This document shows, one piece after another, positions 24,612 through 33,410 of a DNA stretch of 33,529 nucleotides. A program made the translations under genes and the position numbers. This DNA is from Pedobacter sp. (GTDB lineage: Bacteria; Bacteroidota; Bacteroidia; Sphingobacteriales; Sphingobacteriaceae): positions 1-33,529 of the forward strand of contig JACMND010000038.1 of the NCBI GenBank assembly GCA_014378705.1. Reading direction: 5' to 3'. Numbering within the stretch: the first letter of the stretch is position 1; each line of letters opens with the position of its first letter. The notes beneath the pieces are model-generated. The model was not told the DNA's origin, searched no databases, and worked only from the letters and a program-made list of their open reading frames with translations.

Positions 24612-24989
24612 ATGAAATTTACTGTAGACAAACACGAGAAATACGTACTAATAAAGTTGAATGAATCGAAGCTTAATAGTCTTATATCACCACAGTTAAA
24701 GTCTGAATTAATATTAACCAATACTGAAGGTCAGCGTAACATTATTCTTGATCTGTCTGCTGTTAAGTATTCCGATTCTTCTGGCCTGGGAAGCTTACTT
24801 GTTGGCCATCGTATTTGTAAAAATGCGGAAGGCACTTTTATCCTGACCGGAATTAACGAAAATATTGCCCGCCTGATAAATATTTCACAAATAGATAACG
24901 TCCTAACTATTGTTTCTACCGTTGAGGAAGGCATTGATCTGATCTTTATGGAGGAGATCGAAAAAGAATTAAAAAAAGAAGCAAAGTAA
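24612..24989 (+). CDS. STAS-domain protein (anti-sigma factor antagonist-like)
   Basis: This 125-residue protein is a single STAS domain with the strand-helix pattern of SpoIIAA/RsbV proteins. The conserved DSSGLGSLL motif has Asp55-Ser56-Ser57-Gly58, where one serine is phosphorylated in studied members to switch partner binding. A charged C-terminal tail (EEIEKELKKEAK) is added. No anti-sigma kinase or PP2C phosphatase is next to it. The RNase Z gene begins 18 bases downstream, so they are probably one operon, an arrangement I recall as frequent in Bacteroidota. Confidence 0.92.
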   Translation: MKFTVDKHEKYVLIKLNESKLNSLISPQLKSELILTNTEGQRNIILDLSAVKYSDSSGLGSLLVGHRICKNAEGTFILTGINENIARLINISQIDNVLTIVSTVEEGIDLIFMEEIEKELKKEAK

Positions 24990-25007
24990 TGGCTTCAATT
25001 ACTGTTT

Positions 25008-25919
25008 ATGAAATTCGAAGTAACGATTTTAGGCAGTAGTTCTGCAACTCCTATTTTTAACCGAAATCCAACATCTCAACTTCTTAATGTTAACGAAAAG
25101 TTCTTTCTGATAGATTGCGGGGAAGGAACTCAGCAACAGATGCTGCGTTACGGCATTAAAGCGCAACGGATTGACGATATATTCATAAGCCATCTTCACG
25201 GCGATCATTACCTGGGCCTAATAGGATTATTGTCTTCGCTTCATTTAAACGGCCGTACCAAAGAAATGAATCTTTATGGCCCTGAAGCATTGCAGGATAT
25301 TTTAAAAGTAAATTTTGATCATTCTCAAACCCAGCTAAGGTATCCGATTATTTTTCATGCTGTAGCACCCGAAAAAAGTTGTAAAATTTTTGAAAACTAT
25401 GATGTGATCGTTGAAACAATACCTTTAGAACATCGCATTCCGTGTACTGGATTTAAATTTACAGGTAAAAAAAGACTACCTAAAGTTATTATAGAAAAAG
25501 TTCAGGAATACGAAATCCCGTTAGAACAAATTACACGCATTAAAAAAGGTTTTGCTTTTGTTGATAAAAATGGAAATGTGCATCCCGCAACAGAATTTAC
25601 AATCGAACCCGAAAAGCCTAAAGTATATGCCTACTGTTCTGATACTGTCTGCAACTGGAAATATATTGATTTAATTGAAGAAATTGACCTATTGTACCAT
25701 GAATCAACTTTTATGCATGACATGCTTGAAAGGGCTATTGAAACATATCACACTACTGCCTGGCAGGCTGGCGAAATAGCTTCAAAAGCAAATGTTAAAC
25801 GGTTACTTGTGGGACATTTTTCAGCAAGATACAGAGATTTAGAACCTTTGTTGTTGGAGGCCCAAAGCATTTTTCCAAACACCTCCCTAGCTTTAGAAGG
25901 TTGTACATTTCAGGTCTAG
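25008..25919 (+). CDS. rnz: Ribonuclease Z (tRNA 3'-processing endonuclease)
   Basis: RNase Z cuts the 3' trailer from tRNA precursors. The 303-residue metallo-beta-lactamase-fold protein shows the N-terminal LGSSSATP, FLIDCGEGTQQQMLRYGI, and the metal motif SHLHGDH (61-67; His62, His64, Asp66, His67). PLEHRIPCTGF and the later CSDTVCNW, LLYHESTF, YHTTAWQAGEIA and LLVGHFSARYRDL supply the remaining ligands. This is the short bacterial form with the flexible-arm region around 150-185 intact. It ends 12 bases from the convergent MlaD-like gene with no terminator between them. Confidence 0.96.
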   Translation: MKFEVTILGSSSATPIFNRNPTSQLLNVNEKFFLIDCGEGTQQQMLRYGIKAQRIDDIFISHLHGDHYLGLIGLLSSLHLNGRTKEMNLYGPEALQDILKVNFDHSQTQLRYPIIFHAVAPEKSCKIFENYDVIVETIPLEHRIPCTGFKFTGKKRLPKVIIEKVQEYEIPLEQITRIKKGFAFVDKNGNVHPATEFTIEPEKPKVYAYCSDTVCNWKYIDLIEEIDLLYHESTFMHDMLERAIETYHTTAWQAGEIASKANVKRLLVGHFSARYRDLEPLLLEAQSIFPNTSLALEGCTFQV

Positions 25920-25931
25920 CTTCTTTGATGA

Positions 25932-26876
25932 TTAATCCTTTTTCCCACCGAAAACAGAAAAACTAACGTACCTTTTAGGGTTAGCTCTTAGATCAATCAT
26001 TAATTTATCAAGGTTACTGGCAGCATTGTTTAGGTTATTGTACATAGAAGGGTCGTTAATTATCTGTGCTAAAGATCCCTTCCCGCTATTTACTTTATTG
26101 ATAATAACTTGAAGGTCGGCAACTGCCTTGTTTGCTTCCGTCATGGTTTGAGCAAAATTTGCCTTTGCCACTTCATCCGTAACCTTATCCAGATTGTTCA
26201 TTATAGAAGTAATTTTGGCGTTGTTGTTTTTAAAATTTCCAGAAATTGATTCCAAATTTCCCATAATGCCTGCAATTCTGCTGCTTTGCGTACCAACCAA
26301 ACCGTCTACCGTTTTAGTCGTTCCCTCAAGAGTTTCAAGTGTTCTGGTGATACTGGCAAAACTCCTCTCAAAATTTTTCTGGAAAGCGGGGCTTAAGGTT
26401 GAGTTTACCGATGTTAAGACAGAATCTAACCTCGCAATAATCTGCTCTGCTTTTTTTTGTACAGGCTGTACCTGCTCCAGTAAATCTTTTTGAATGTTAG
26501 AGGTCAGCGTGTCGCCGTCAATGGCGTATTTTTTACTGTTTCCTAATTCAAATATGATGGCTTTTCCGCCTAAAAGATCCGTACTCTCTAAACGTGCAAT
26601 TGTATTTTTTGGAACGGCGTACTGAGGATCTATCTTAAACTGTGCAAGAATTTGGCCGCTGGGCAATAAGGTGAGTTGAGATACCCGGCCTATTTGATAT
26701 CCGTTTACAAAAATAGGCTTGGATGTAGCCAGACCATCAACACGATCATACTTTGCGTAAAATTCGTTTTCTGATGAGAAAACATCGTTCCCTTTTAAAA
26801 AGCTGTATCCTATAATTAAGATGGCGATGGCCACCGCTGCTAAGACTCCAACTTTTGTTTCGCTTGTTACTTTCAT
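25932..26876 (-). CDS. MlaD/MCE-family lipid-transport substrate-binding protein
   Basis: The 314-residue protein has an N-terminal membrane anchor (about 8-28), one MCE domain (about 36-115: YAKYDRVDGLATSKPIFVNGYQIGRVSQL, here split as YDRVDGLATSKPIF and VNGYQIGRVSQL, and TIARLESTDLLGGKAIIF), and a long helical, probably coiled-coil C-terminal part (about 120-290). MCE proteins form hexameric or tube-like bridges that move phospholipids between membranes. Mla ATPase and permease genes (mlaE/F) are not in the window. It follows the amidase gene by 85 bases on the same strand; I infer co-transcription for envelope upkeep. Confidence 0.92.
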   Translation of the reverse strand: MKVTSETKVGVLAAVAIAILIIGYSFLKGNDVFSSENEFYAKYDRVDGLATSKPIFVNGYQIGRVSQLTLLPSGQILAQFKIDPQYAVPKNTIARLESTDLLGGKAIIFELGNSKKYAIDGDTLTSNIQKDLLEQVQPVQKKAEQIIARLDSVLTSVNSTLSPAFQKNFERSFASITRTLETLEGTTKTVDGLVGTQSSRIAGIMGNLESISGNFKNNNAKITSIMNNLDKVTDEVAKANFAQTMTEANKAVADLQVIINKVNSGKGSLAQIINDPSMYNNLNNAASNLDKLMIDLRANPKRYVSFSVFGGKKD

Positions 26877-26961
26877 CAGATATTGGTGTTGATTTGAGAG
26901 TTTAAAGAATATAAAACCGTAAAGTACCCCGATTAACTTATCAGGTAAAATTACAATTCAT

Positions 26962-27822
26962 TTACTCAAGTTCTACTTGTCTTTTATAACTCTGAATTGC
27001 CTTCAACAAACAATTTACGATTTCGTTTTGCCCGCTGTCTGAATTCATATATTCTTCTTCAGTAGGGTTAGAAATAAAACCAATTTCAGTTAACACGGCG
27101 GGCATCCCGGCTCTTGCAAGTACAGCAAGGCTTTGTTCTTTAACACCACGGTCTACACGTCCGGTTTGTGTATAGGAATCCTGCATAAAAGTTGCCAGTT
27201 TAATACTTTGTTCTCTAAAGGCATTTTTCATTAAAGAAAGCATGATAATACTTTCCGGGTCCTTCGGATCGTAACCATCGTAATTTTCTTTGTAATCTTT
27301 TTCAAATAGAATAGATGCGTTTTCTCTTACCGCAACATCCTGCTCGTCTACTCTGCCAAAACCAGATACAAAAGTTTCCGTACCCCGGGTCGAAGTGCTT
27401 TGAATGCTTCTGTAAGTAGGAACTTTCCTGCCTTTACTATCTTTTTTATACCCGGTAATAACTCTTCTTATCGGCATTGAATTACAATGTATGGATATAA
27501 AAAGATCAGCTTTTGCCCGGTTGGCGATACCAATACGTTCATAAAGCGGGATAAAAACGTCTGAAGTGCGGGTGTACACCACTTTAACATCTTTCAACTT
27601 TTCTTCAATGGTTCTGCCTAATTCCAGGGCTACTTTCAATGCTACGTCCTTTTCCTTAGAAAACTCCCCCCGTGTAGATCCGTCATGACCGCCGTGCCCT
27701 GCATCAATAACAATGGTTTTTATGCGATAAGGAACCGGGTTATTATTTGCCCGGACGCTGTTTGTTACCAGGGCCAATAGCATCAAACAATAAATGAATC
27801 TTTTCAATGGTATAATTTTCAT
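26962..27822 (-). CDS. N-acetylmuramoyl-L-alanine amidase (Amidase_3 family)
   Basis: This exported zinc amidase of 286 residues cleaves the bond between N-acetylmuramic acid and L-alanine in peptidoglycan, usually at division or during turnover. The start at 27822 is chosen because it gives a good signal peptide (MKIIPLKRFIYCLMLLALV...VRAN) and lies downstream of a -7 box, whereas the in-frame ATG at 27870 would lie upstream of it. Motifs are VIDAGHGGHDGSTRG (zinc His), EKDVALKVALELG (zinc Glu), LFISIHCNSMP (zinc His) and the catalytic Glu in VLTEIGFISNPTEE. No LysM or AMIN domain is seen. MlaD follows on the same strand, and the lptD-like gene diverges from it. Confidence 0.95.
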   Translation of the reverse strand: MKIIPLKRFIYCLMLLALVTNSVRANNNPVPYRIKTIVIDAGHGGHDGSTRGEFSKEKDVALKVALELGRTIEEKLKDVKVVYTRTSDVFIPLYERIGIANRAKADLFISIHCNSMPIRRVITGYKKDSKGRKVPTYRSIQSTSTRGTETFVSGFGRVDEQDVAVRENASILFEKDYKENYDGYDPKDPESIIMLSLMKNAFREQSIKLATFMQDSYTQTGRVDRGVKEQSLAVLARAGMPAVLTEIGFISNPTEEEYMNSDSGQNEIVNCLLKAIQSYKRQVELE

Positions 27823-27830
27823 TAATTTTG
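27823..27830 (+). promoter_or_regulatory. Candidate -7 box for the lptD-like gene
   Basis: TAATTTTG is a full TAnnTTTG match, 49 bases before the TTG start at 27879. It overlaps the first bases upstream of the divergent amidase start. A -33 TTTG is lacking. Predicted transcription start is about 27837. Confidence 0.4.
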
Positions 27831-27854
27831 GTCGTATTGTATATTGTGTCTGTG

Positions 27855-27862
27855 CAAAAATA
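27855..27862 (-). promoter_or_regulatory. Candidate -7 box for the amidase gene
   Basis: The reverse strand reads TATTTTTG followed by CA, a full TAnnTTTG match and typical context. Predicted transcription start is about 27848, which leaves a leader of about 27 bases before the ATG at 27822. It would place the alternative ATG at 27870 outside the mRNA. Confidence 0.45.
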
Positions 27863-27878
27863 ATATTCATCTTCGAAT

Positions 27879-30500
27879 TTGAAATTTATTAAATCGTTTT
27901 TTAGATACAGCGGTAAATTCGCCTTTTTCATGTTGTTCAGTGTACAGGCTTATTCTCAGCAACCTGTATTAAAACCTGCACCTGCAAAGGCAGATTCTGT
28001 TCGTTCTCCTTCAAAAACGGATACTTCCGCAATAAAGTCTGCGTCATCAACAGGATTTACTTCTAATGTAAAATATACCGCTGAAGATTCTGTTAAATAT
28101 GATCCTGTAAACAATATAGTTTATTTATACGGCAAGGCTCGTATCATATACGATGATTTTGAACTGGATGCAGCCTATATACGATTAGATCAGAAAAAAA
28201 ATTTGGCTTTCGCTAAAGGGTATACGAATCCTAAAACGAATCGTTACAGCGGAAGGCCAATTTTTAAGCAGGGTTCTGAACCTCCAATAACCACCGATTC
28301 ATTGGTATTTAATTATAAAACGAAGAAAGGAAAATCTTTTGGGGTATTCTCTGATGTCGAAGGAGGTTATCTTCAGGCACGCCAGTTTAAAAAGAATGAG
28401 TACGAAGAAGGTTTTTTTAAAAGAGGAATTTACAGCACCTGTAATTTGCCTCATCCGCACTTTGGTATTCATATAACGAGAGGAATTGTTAATGATAAGC
28501 AGATAATTACTGGTCCCGCTTACTTGGTTATTGAAGATGTTCCGCTTCCGCTTGGGGTTCCTTTCGGATTTTTTCCAAAACCTAACCGGCGTTCGGGCGG
28601 TTTGCTGTTCCCTACTTTTGGCGAGGACAGGCTGAGAGGTTTTTTTATGCGTGATCTGGGCTATTATTTTGGCCTGAGTGATTATTGGGATGTGGCTGTC
28701 CGGAGTTCGCTTTATAGCCGGGGTTCTTATGAAACAAGCGGGCAGGCACGCTACAAAAAAAATTACCGGTATGATGGTGGCTTTAATCTTCGTTTTGCTT
28801 CAACTAAAAACGGTGTTGAAGGAACCCCACAATTTAAAAACCCTTCTAAAGATTTTAACATCACATGGAACCATTCTCAAAGAGCTGAAGCAAATCCCGG
28901 AACGACTTTCAGTGCTTCTGTAAACGCCGGAACAGGAAGTTATTTTAGAAATACGGCCGCTGGCGGTACTTATAATCTTGATGCAATCACTCGAAATTCT
29001 TTGTCTTCTAATATAAGTTACGGTAAGGTTTTTGCAAACGGATTATTTAATTTTACGTCTAGTTTATCCCACCGGCAGGAGCTGGAAGCCGGAACCGTAT
29101 TTCTTGATCTGCCAACTTTCAGTTTAAACATGACTACCATCAGCCCGTTTGATAACAAAGACCGGGTAGGTGAACAGAAATGGTTTCAAAAGATAACCAT
29201 GGGGTACAGTTTACAAGGAAGTAACTCTATTAATACAACTGAAGATCAATTGTTTAAAGGCAACACATTCCAAAAATTCAGAAGCGGGTTGCAGCATAAC
29301 ATTCCAATAGCCTTATCATTAAACTTGTTAAAATATTTTCAATTTAACTCAAGCGTTCAATATAATGAGCGATGGTATTTACAAACCATCAGGAAAACCC
29401 CGGATTTTTTTTCTACCGGTCCGGCAATTGATACGATTTCTGGCTTTAGCCGGGCTTACGAATACAGTTTAAGCTCTGGGTTATCTACTAAATTTTACGG
29501 AACAAAAAACTTTCGTAGAGGTAAGCTTCAAGCCATTCGCCATGTGGTTACACCTTCATTAAGCTTTAATTACCGGCCTGATTTTGGCCAGGATCGTTTT
29601 GGTTTTTATCAGGATGTACTGACAACAAATGGGATCTCAAGATATTCCATCTACGAAAGTGGAATTTATGGAGGGCCCGGAATAGGCAAATCAGCAGGTA
29701 TTGGTTTTAATATAGATAACACTATCGAAGGCAAAAGAAGGACAAAACAAGATACATCTGCAACTGCAAATACAGCTATTTCTGACAAAATCCCGATTTT
29801 GCAAAACCTGAGTTTTTCTGGGTTTTATAATTTTGCCGCACCTCCTTTAACACCAAAATTATCTACTATAAATTTCTCCGGCCGTACAGCGTTCTTCAAA
29901 CAAAAATTGGCTTTAAATTTTTATGGCGTATTTGATACGTACAAACAAGATACGCTTGGCAGGCGTACAACCGAGTTTTTAATTAAATCGGGCAAACTGG
30001 CCCGTCTAACAAATTTTGGATTATCAACAAATTTTGATTTCAATTCTTCCGCTAGAAAACGCCGGAATGAAAATTTAAACCAGGTTGGGCAAACTTTGCA
30101 AGGCGCAACACCGCAACAAGCGCAGGAATTAGCAATGATCAGCAGAGATCCCAACGCCTTTGTTGATTTTAATGTTCCCTGGAATATAAACGCCCAGTAC
30201 AATTTCAGCTACAGTCCTTCCTTATTTTCAACATCCATAAACAATACATTAAACTTTTCTGGTGATTTTACGGTTACCCCCAAATGGAAATTGCAGTACA
30301 CATCCGGCTATGATTTCAGGCAAAAAAAGTTGAGCTTAACACAATTTTCTATTTATCGTGATCTGCATTGCTGGGATCTGTCATTTCGCTGGGTTCCTAT
30401 TGGCCGGTATAGAAGTTACAGCGTTGACTTAAAAGTAAAAGCATCTGTTTTGCAGGATTTGAAACTAAGTCGTCGCCGGGATTACTTTAACAATTTTTAA
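27879..30500 (+). CDS. LptD-like LPS-assembly outer membrane protein (TTG start)
   Basis: This 873-residue protein resembles the Bacteroidota LptD/OstA-like family, which inserts lipopolysaccharide into the outer membrane. The TTG start at 27879 yields a good signal peptide (MKFIKSFFRYSGKFAFFMLF..., cleaved near AYSQ); the next ATG (27930) would remove its charged N-region. A Ser/Lys/Pro-rich linker is followed by an OstA-like region (about 65-230: DSVKYDPVNNIVYLYGKARI, YEEGFFKRGIYSTCNLPHPHFGI (the latter about 175-197)). The barrel then shows PKPNRRSGGLLFPTFGEDRLRG. It ends with an aromatic-rich CWDLSFRWVPIGRYRSYSVDLKVKAS stretch (two parts: CWDLSFRWVP and YSVDLKVKAS). cinA follows with one base between. 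LptD identity is by pattern; cysteine pairs of the E. coli type are not obvious. Confidence 0.88.
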   Translation: MKFIKSFFRYSGKFAFFMLFSVQAYSQQPVLKPAPAKADSVRSPSKTDTSAIKSASSTGFTSNVKYTAEDSVKYDPVNNIVYLYGKARIIYDDFELDAAYIRLDQKKNLAFAKGYTNPKTNRYSGRPIFKQGSEPPITTDSLVFNYKTKKGKSFGVFSDVEGGYLQARQFKKNEYEEGFFKRGIYSTCNLPHPHFGIHITRGIVNDKQIITGPAYLVIEDVPLPLGVPFGFFPKPNRRSGGLLFPTFGEDRLRGFFMRDLGYYFGLSDYWDVAVRSSLYSRGSYETSGQARYKKNYRYDGGFNLRFASTKNGVEGTPQFKNPSKDFNITWNHSQRAEANPGTTFSASVNAGTGSYFRNTAAGGTYNLDAITRNSLSSNISYGKVFANGLFNFTSSLSHRQELEAGTVFLDLPTFSLNMTTISPFDNKDRVGEQKWFQKITMGYSLQGSNSINTTEDQLFKGNTFQKFRSGLQHNIPIALSLNLLKYFQFNSSVQYNERWYLQTIRKTPDFFSTGPAIDTISGFSRAYEYSLSSGLSTKFYGTKNFRRGKLQAIRHVVTPSLSFNYRPDFGQDRFGFYQDVLTTNGISRYSIYESGIYGGPGIGKSAGIGFNIDNTIEGKRRTKQDTSATANTAISDKIPILQNLSFSGFYNFAAPPLTPKLSTINFSGRTAFFKQKLALNFYGVFDTYKQDTLGRRTTEFLIKSGKLARLTNFGLSTNFDFNSSARKRRNENLNQVGQTLQGATPQQAQELAMISRDPNAFVDFNVPWNINAQYNFSYSPSLFSTSINNTLNFSGDFTVTPKWKLQYTSGYDFRQKKLSLTQFSIYRDLHCWDLSFRWVPIGRYRSYSVDLKVKASVLQDLKLSRRRDYFNNF

Positions 30501-30501
30501 C

Positions 30502-31749
30502 ATGTTAGCAGAGATTATTACCATTGGTGATGAGATACTTATAGGCCAGATCGTGGATACGAATTCGGCATGGATGGCTCAAAAATTAAATGAAGCAGGA
30601 ATAAGAATTAAACAGATCACTTCTGTTTCAGATGACCGGGAACATATATTGCAAGCTCTTAATCTTGCGACTGAACGGGCGGATTTGGTTATCATTACCG
30701 GAGGCCTTGGACCGACCAAAGATGATATAACAAAAAAAACACTGGCCGAATTTTTTAAAACCACCATGCGTCTGGATGAAGAAGCACTGGAAAATGTTAA
30801 GAATATCTTTTCAAAATATAAAGCTCCGCTGCTGGAAGTTAATGTGCAACAGGCCAATGTTCTGGAAAATTCTGTTACCCTGCAAAATAAAAACGGAACA
30901 GCACCCGGGATGTGGATTGAGCACAATAATAAAATTTACGTTTCTTTACCCGGTGTACCTTTTGAAATGATGTACCTAATGGAAGAGGAGGTTATTCCGA
31001 GGATAATCTCTACTTATTCGCTTCCTATAATATATCATCATACAATTTTAACTGCAGGTATTGGCGAATCCATGATAGCAGAAGAGATTTCGGATATTGA
31101 AGATGGATTACCTTCGCATATCAAGTTGGCTTACTTACCAAAACTGGGTGTTGTAAGGTTACGCTTAAGCGGATACGCAAGCGATAAGGAAATTTTAATG
31201 TCTGAAATATCGGCTATAAGCAAAAAAATAGTTGAACGGATTGCAGATTATGTAATTATTGAGGCTGATGTAGCACTGGAAAAAAGTATACTTGACTACA
31301 TGCAACTTAGAAATTTGACACTTACCGTTGCAGAAAGTTGTACCGGCGGAGCGCTATCGCAAACTATTACACAGCATCCGGGTTCGAGTTCTGTTTTTTT
31401 AGGAGGAGCAATTACGTATTCCAATACGTTAAAAGTGAGTATGTTAGGCGTATCTAATCAAACCATTCTGCAATTTGGTGCTGTCAGTGTCCAAACAGTG
31501 GAGGAAATGGCCAAAGGTGCATTAACAGCTTATCATTCAGATTACTCTTTAGCAATTAGTGGTATTGCCGGACCGGATGGCGGTGTAGAGAATAAGCCTG
31601 TTGGAACTGTTTGGATTGCAGTTGCGAATGCCAATAAAGTTATCAGCCGAAAGTTTCAGTTTGGAAACAGGCGTAAACAAAATATTGAACGCTCAGTTAC
31701 CAACGCATTGATTATGCTTTTTAAATTATTGAAACAAGACAACCCCTAA
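30502..31749 (+). CDS. cinA: CinA-family protein (NMN deamidase / competence-damage inducible)
   Basis: This 415-residue two-domain protein has an N-terminal MoCF/COG1058 domain (1-170: IITIGDEILIGQIVDTNSAW, VIITGGLGPTKDDITKKTLAE; split reading) and a C-terminal PncC domain (about 260-412: VAESCTGGALSQTIT, FLGGAITYSNTLK, AISGIAGPDGGVENKPVGTVWIA). PncC-type enzymes deamidate nicotinamide mononucleotide back to nicotinate mononucleotide in the pyridine nucleotide cycle. The N-domain has been linked to ADP-ribose pyrophosphatase activity. It starts one base after the lptD-like stop, so it is translated from the same mRNA. Confidence 0.95.
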   Translation: MLAEIITIGDEILIGQIVDTNSAWMAQKLNEAGIRIKQITSVSDDREHILQALNLATERADLVIITGGLGPTKDDITKKTLAEFFKTTMRLDEEALENVKNIFSKYKAPLLEVNVQQANVLENSVTLQNKNGTAPGMWIEHNNKIYVSLPGVPFEMMYLMEEEVIPRIISTYSLPIIYHHTILTAGIGESMIAEEISDIEDGLPSHIKLAYLPKLGVVRLRLSGYASDKEILMSEISAISKKIVERIADYVIIEADVALEKSILDYMQLRNLTLTVAESCTGGALSQTITQHPGSSSVFLGGAITYSNTLKVSMLGVSNQTILQFGAVSVQTVEEMAKGALTAYHSDYSLAISGIAGPDGGVENKPVGTVWIAVANANKVISRKFQFGNRRKQNIERSVTNALIMLFKLLKQDNP

Positions 31750-31764
31750 GGTAATTTATCTATT

Positions 31765-31799
31765 TTTGACAAAAACATCTTAATACCTTTATAACTTTA
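31765..31799 (+). promoter_or_regulatory. Candidate promoter for the 2-oxo acid dehydrogenase E2 gene
   Basis: TTTG (31765-31768), 23 bases, then TAACTTTA (31792-31799) match the Bacteroidota -33/-7 pattern except for the last base; the spacer is at the long end. Leader would be about 38-40 bases. A second -7-like TATGTTTC is nearer the ATG. Confidence 0.42.
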
Positions 31800-31843
31800 G
31801 AATTAACTGAATATTAAATTACACTTATGTTTCATAATTAAAT

Positions 31844-33238
31844 ATGGCCCAATACGAACTACTACTGCCAAAAATGGGTGAAAGTGTTGCCGAAGCCACC
31901 ATTATTAAATGGGTTAAAAAACCCGGAGAATCAATTGAAATTGATGAATCAGTTTTAGAAATTGCGACTGATAAAGTAGATTCAGAAGTACCTTCTCCAA
32001 TAGCGGGCACACTTGTAAAAACCTTGTTTAAGGAAGATGAAGTTGTTCTTGTTGGAGCCGTTATCGCTATTATTGAAACGGGTTCTGGTTCATCTGAAGA
32101 AACTGCAAAGCCTGTTGCATCTCAGGAAACTGCAAAACCTGAGGTTAAGGTAGAAACTCCCCCTGTTCAGGAAAACATATCTTCAGCCACTGAGCAGTTG
32201 GAACAGATATCTGTTAAGTCGCCTAAAAGTAATTTCGGCGAGTCGCCAAAATTTTACTCTCCATTAGTAAAAAGCATTGCTTTAGAAGAAGGGATTGATT
32301 TAAACGATCTTGATAAAATTAAAGGTTCAGGAGCAGAAGGACGGGTTACAAAAACGGATATACTTGAATACATAAAACAGCACAGAAACACAACTTCGAT
32401 ACCATTAGATGATTCAATATCTGAAGTGGAACCGTTAAAATCGGTAACGGATACTGTAAAACAAGAAACTGAATCCAAAAAATCTATCGACCCGCCCAAA
32501 GCTCTAGTAAAGCCTGTTTCTGTAAGTGGTGGGGACGAAATAATAGAGATGGACCGCATGCGTAAGCTTATTGCCGATCACATGGTCATGAGTAAGCAAA
32601 CCTCGCCGCATGTTACTTCTTTTGTGGAAGCGGATGTAACTAATCTGGTTCAGTGGCGTGATAAGGTTAAAAGTATTTTTGAAAAGCGTGAAGGTGAAAA
32701 AATAACGTTTACACCCATTTTTATTGAAGCTGTCGCAAAGGCAATTAAAGATCTTCCAATGATCAACGTGTCTGTAAACGGTACACAGATCATAAAAAAA
32801 CGCGATATCAACATCGGAATGGCTGCTGCATTGCCTTCAGGGAATCTGATCGTTCCGGTAATAAAAAATGCAGATCAACTTAATTTGATTGGATTGACCC
32901 GTTCTGTAAACGACCTTGCGAAACGGGCACGTCAATCACAATTAAAGCCTGATGAAACCCAGGGCGGAACTTTTACAATTACCAATGTAGGCACCTTCGG
33001 CAATGTAATGGGAACCCCAATTATCAATCAACCGCAGGCAGCGATTTTAGCTGTTGGTGCGATCAAGAAAAAGCCGGCGGTTATAGAAACGCAATATGGA
33101 GATGTGATCGCCATTCGTCACATGATGTTTCTGTCATTATCTTATGATCATCGGGTTGTGGATGGTGCTTTAGGTGGTTCATTTGTTAGAAAAGTTGCCG
33201 ATTATTTGGAAGCCTGGGATGTGAACAGGGAAATCTGA
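31844..33238 (+). CDS. Dihydrolipoamide acyltransferase, E2 of a 2-oxo acid dehydrogenase complex
   Basis: The 464-residue E2 transfers an acyl group from its lipoyl arm to CoA. Order: one lipoyl domain (2-78) with Lys44 in ATDKVDSEVPSP; a Glu/Pro/Ala/Ser-rich linker (82-130); an E1/E3-binding domain (about 133-172: YSPLVKSIALEEGIDLNDLDKIKGSGAEGRVTKTDIL, read in two parts YSPLVKSIALEEG and GSGAEGRVTKTDIL); a second linker; and the catalytic core from about 230, ending with LSYDHRVVDGALGG (His436, Asp440). The MGESVAEATI start and core resemble branched-chain or generic 2-oxo acid E2 proteins more than the PdhC of E. coli, so the substrate is left open. No E1 or E3 gene is next to it. Confidence 0.94.
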   Translation: MAQYELLLPKMGESVAEATIIKWVKKPGESIEIDESVLEIATDKVDSEVPSPIAGTLVKTLFKEDEVVLVGAVIAIIETGSGSSEETAKPVASQETAKPEVKVETPPVQENISSATEQLEQISVKSPKSNFGESPKFYSPLVKSIALEEGIDLNDLDKIKGSGAEGRVTKTDILEYIKQHRNTTSIPLDDSISEVEPLKSVTDTVKQETESKKSIDPPKALVKPVSVSGGDEIIEMDRMRKLIADHMVMSKQTSPHVTSFVEADVTNLVQWRDKVKSIFEKREGEKITFTPIFIEAVAKAIKDLPMINVSVNGTQIIKKRDINIGMAAALPSGNLIVPVIKNADQLNLIGLTRSVNDLAKRARQSQLKPDETQGGTFTITNVGTFGNVMGTPIINQPQAAILAVGAIKKKPAVIETQYGDVIAIRHMMFLSLSYDHRVVDGALGGSFVRKVADYLEAWDVNREI

Positions 33239-33410
33239 AGGGTCAGTAGTAATTGGCAGTTGTTAGTTGAATTACGATGATCAATCTAAAGAAATCAACC
33301 CAGTGCTCTACAGTTTTAAAGAATAGTTTTGTCACTTTTGCATGGCTCTACAATTGGAGATGGAAAGCACAGGCTCTGCTGCTGTTACACAAACGAAAAT
33401 AGGGTGAAGC
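33239..33410. other. Intergenic region with possible decayed repeat after the E2 gene
   Basis: This stretch begins with a CAGTAGTAATTGGCAGTTGTTAGTTG-like run (33244-33269, key core CAGTTGTTAGTTG), similar in character to the CAGTAGTTATTAGTTGTTT after phoH. It holds only a 21-codon frame from an ATG at 33342, which I do not regard as a gene. No hairpin or tRNA cloverleaf is convincing. Confidence 0.5.

Noticed and set aside
30579-30926. A 115-codon leftward frame
   Set aside because: It is antisense to the conserved N-terminal domain of CinA.
33342-33407. A 21-codon frame with ATG and TGA in the last spacer
   Set aside because: It is too short, has no promoter-like element at a fitting distance, and the surrounding sequence looks decayed.
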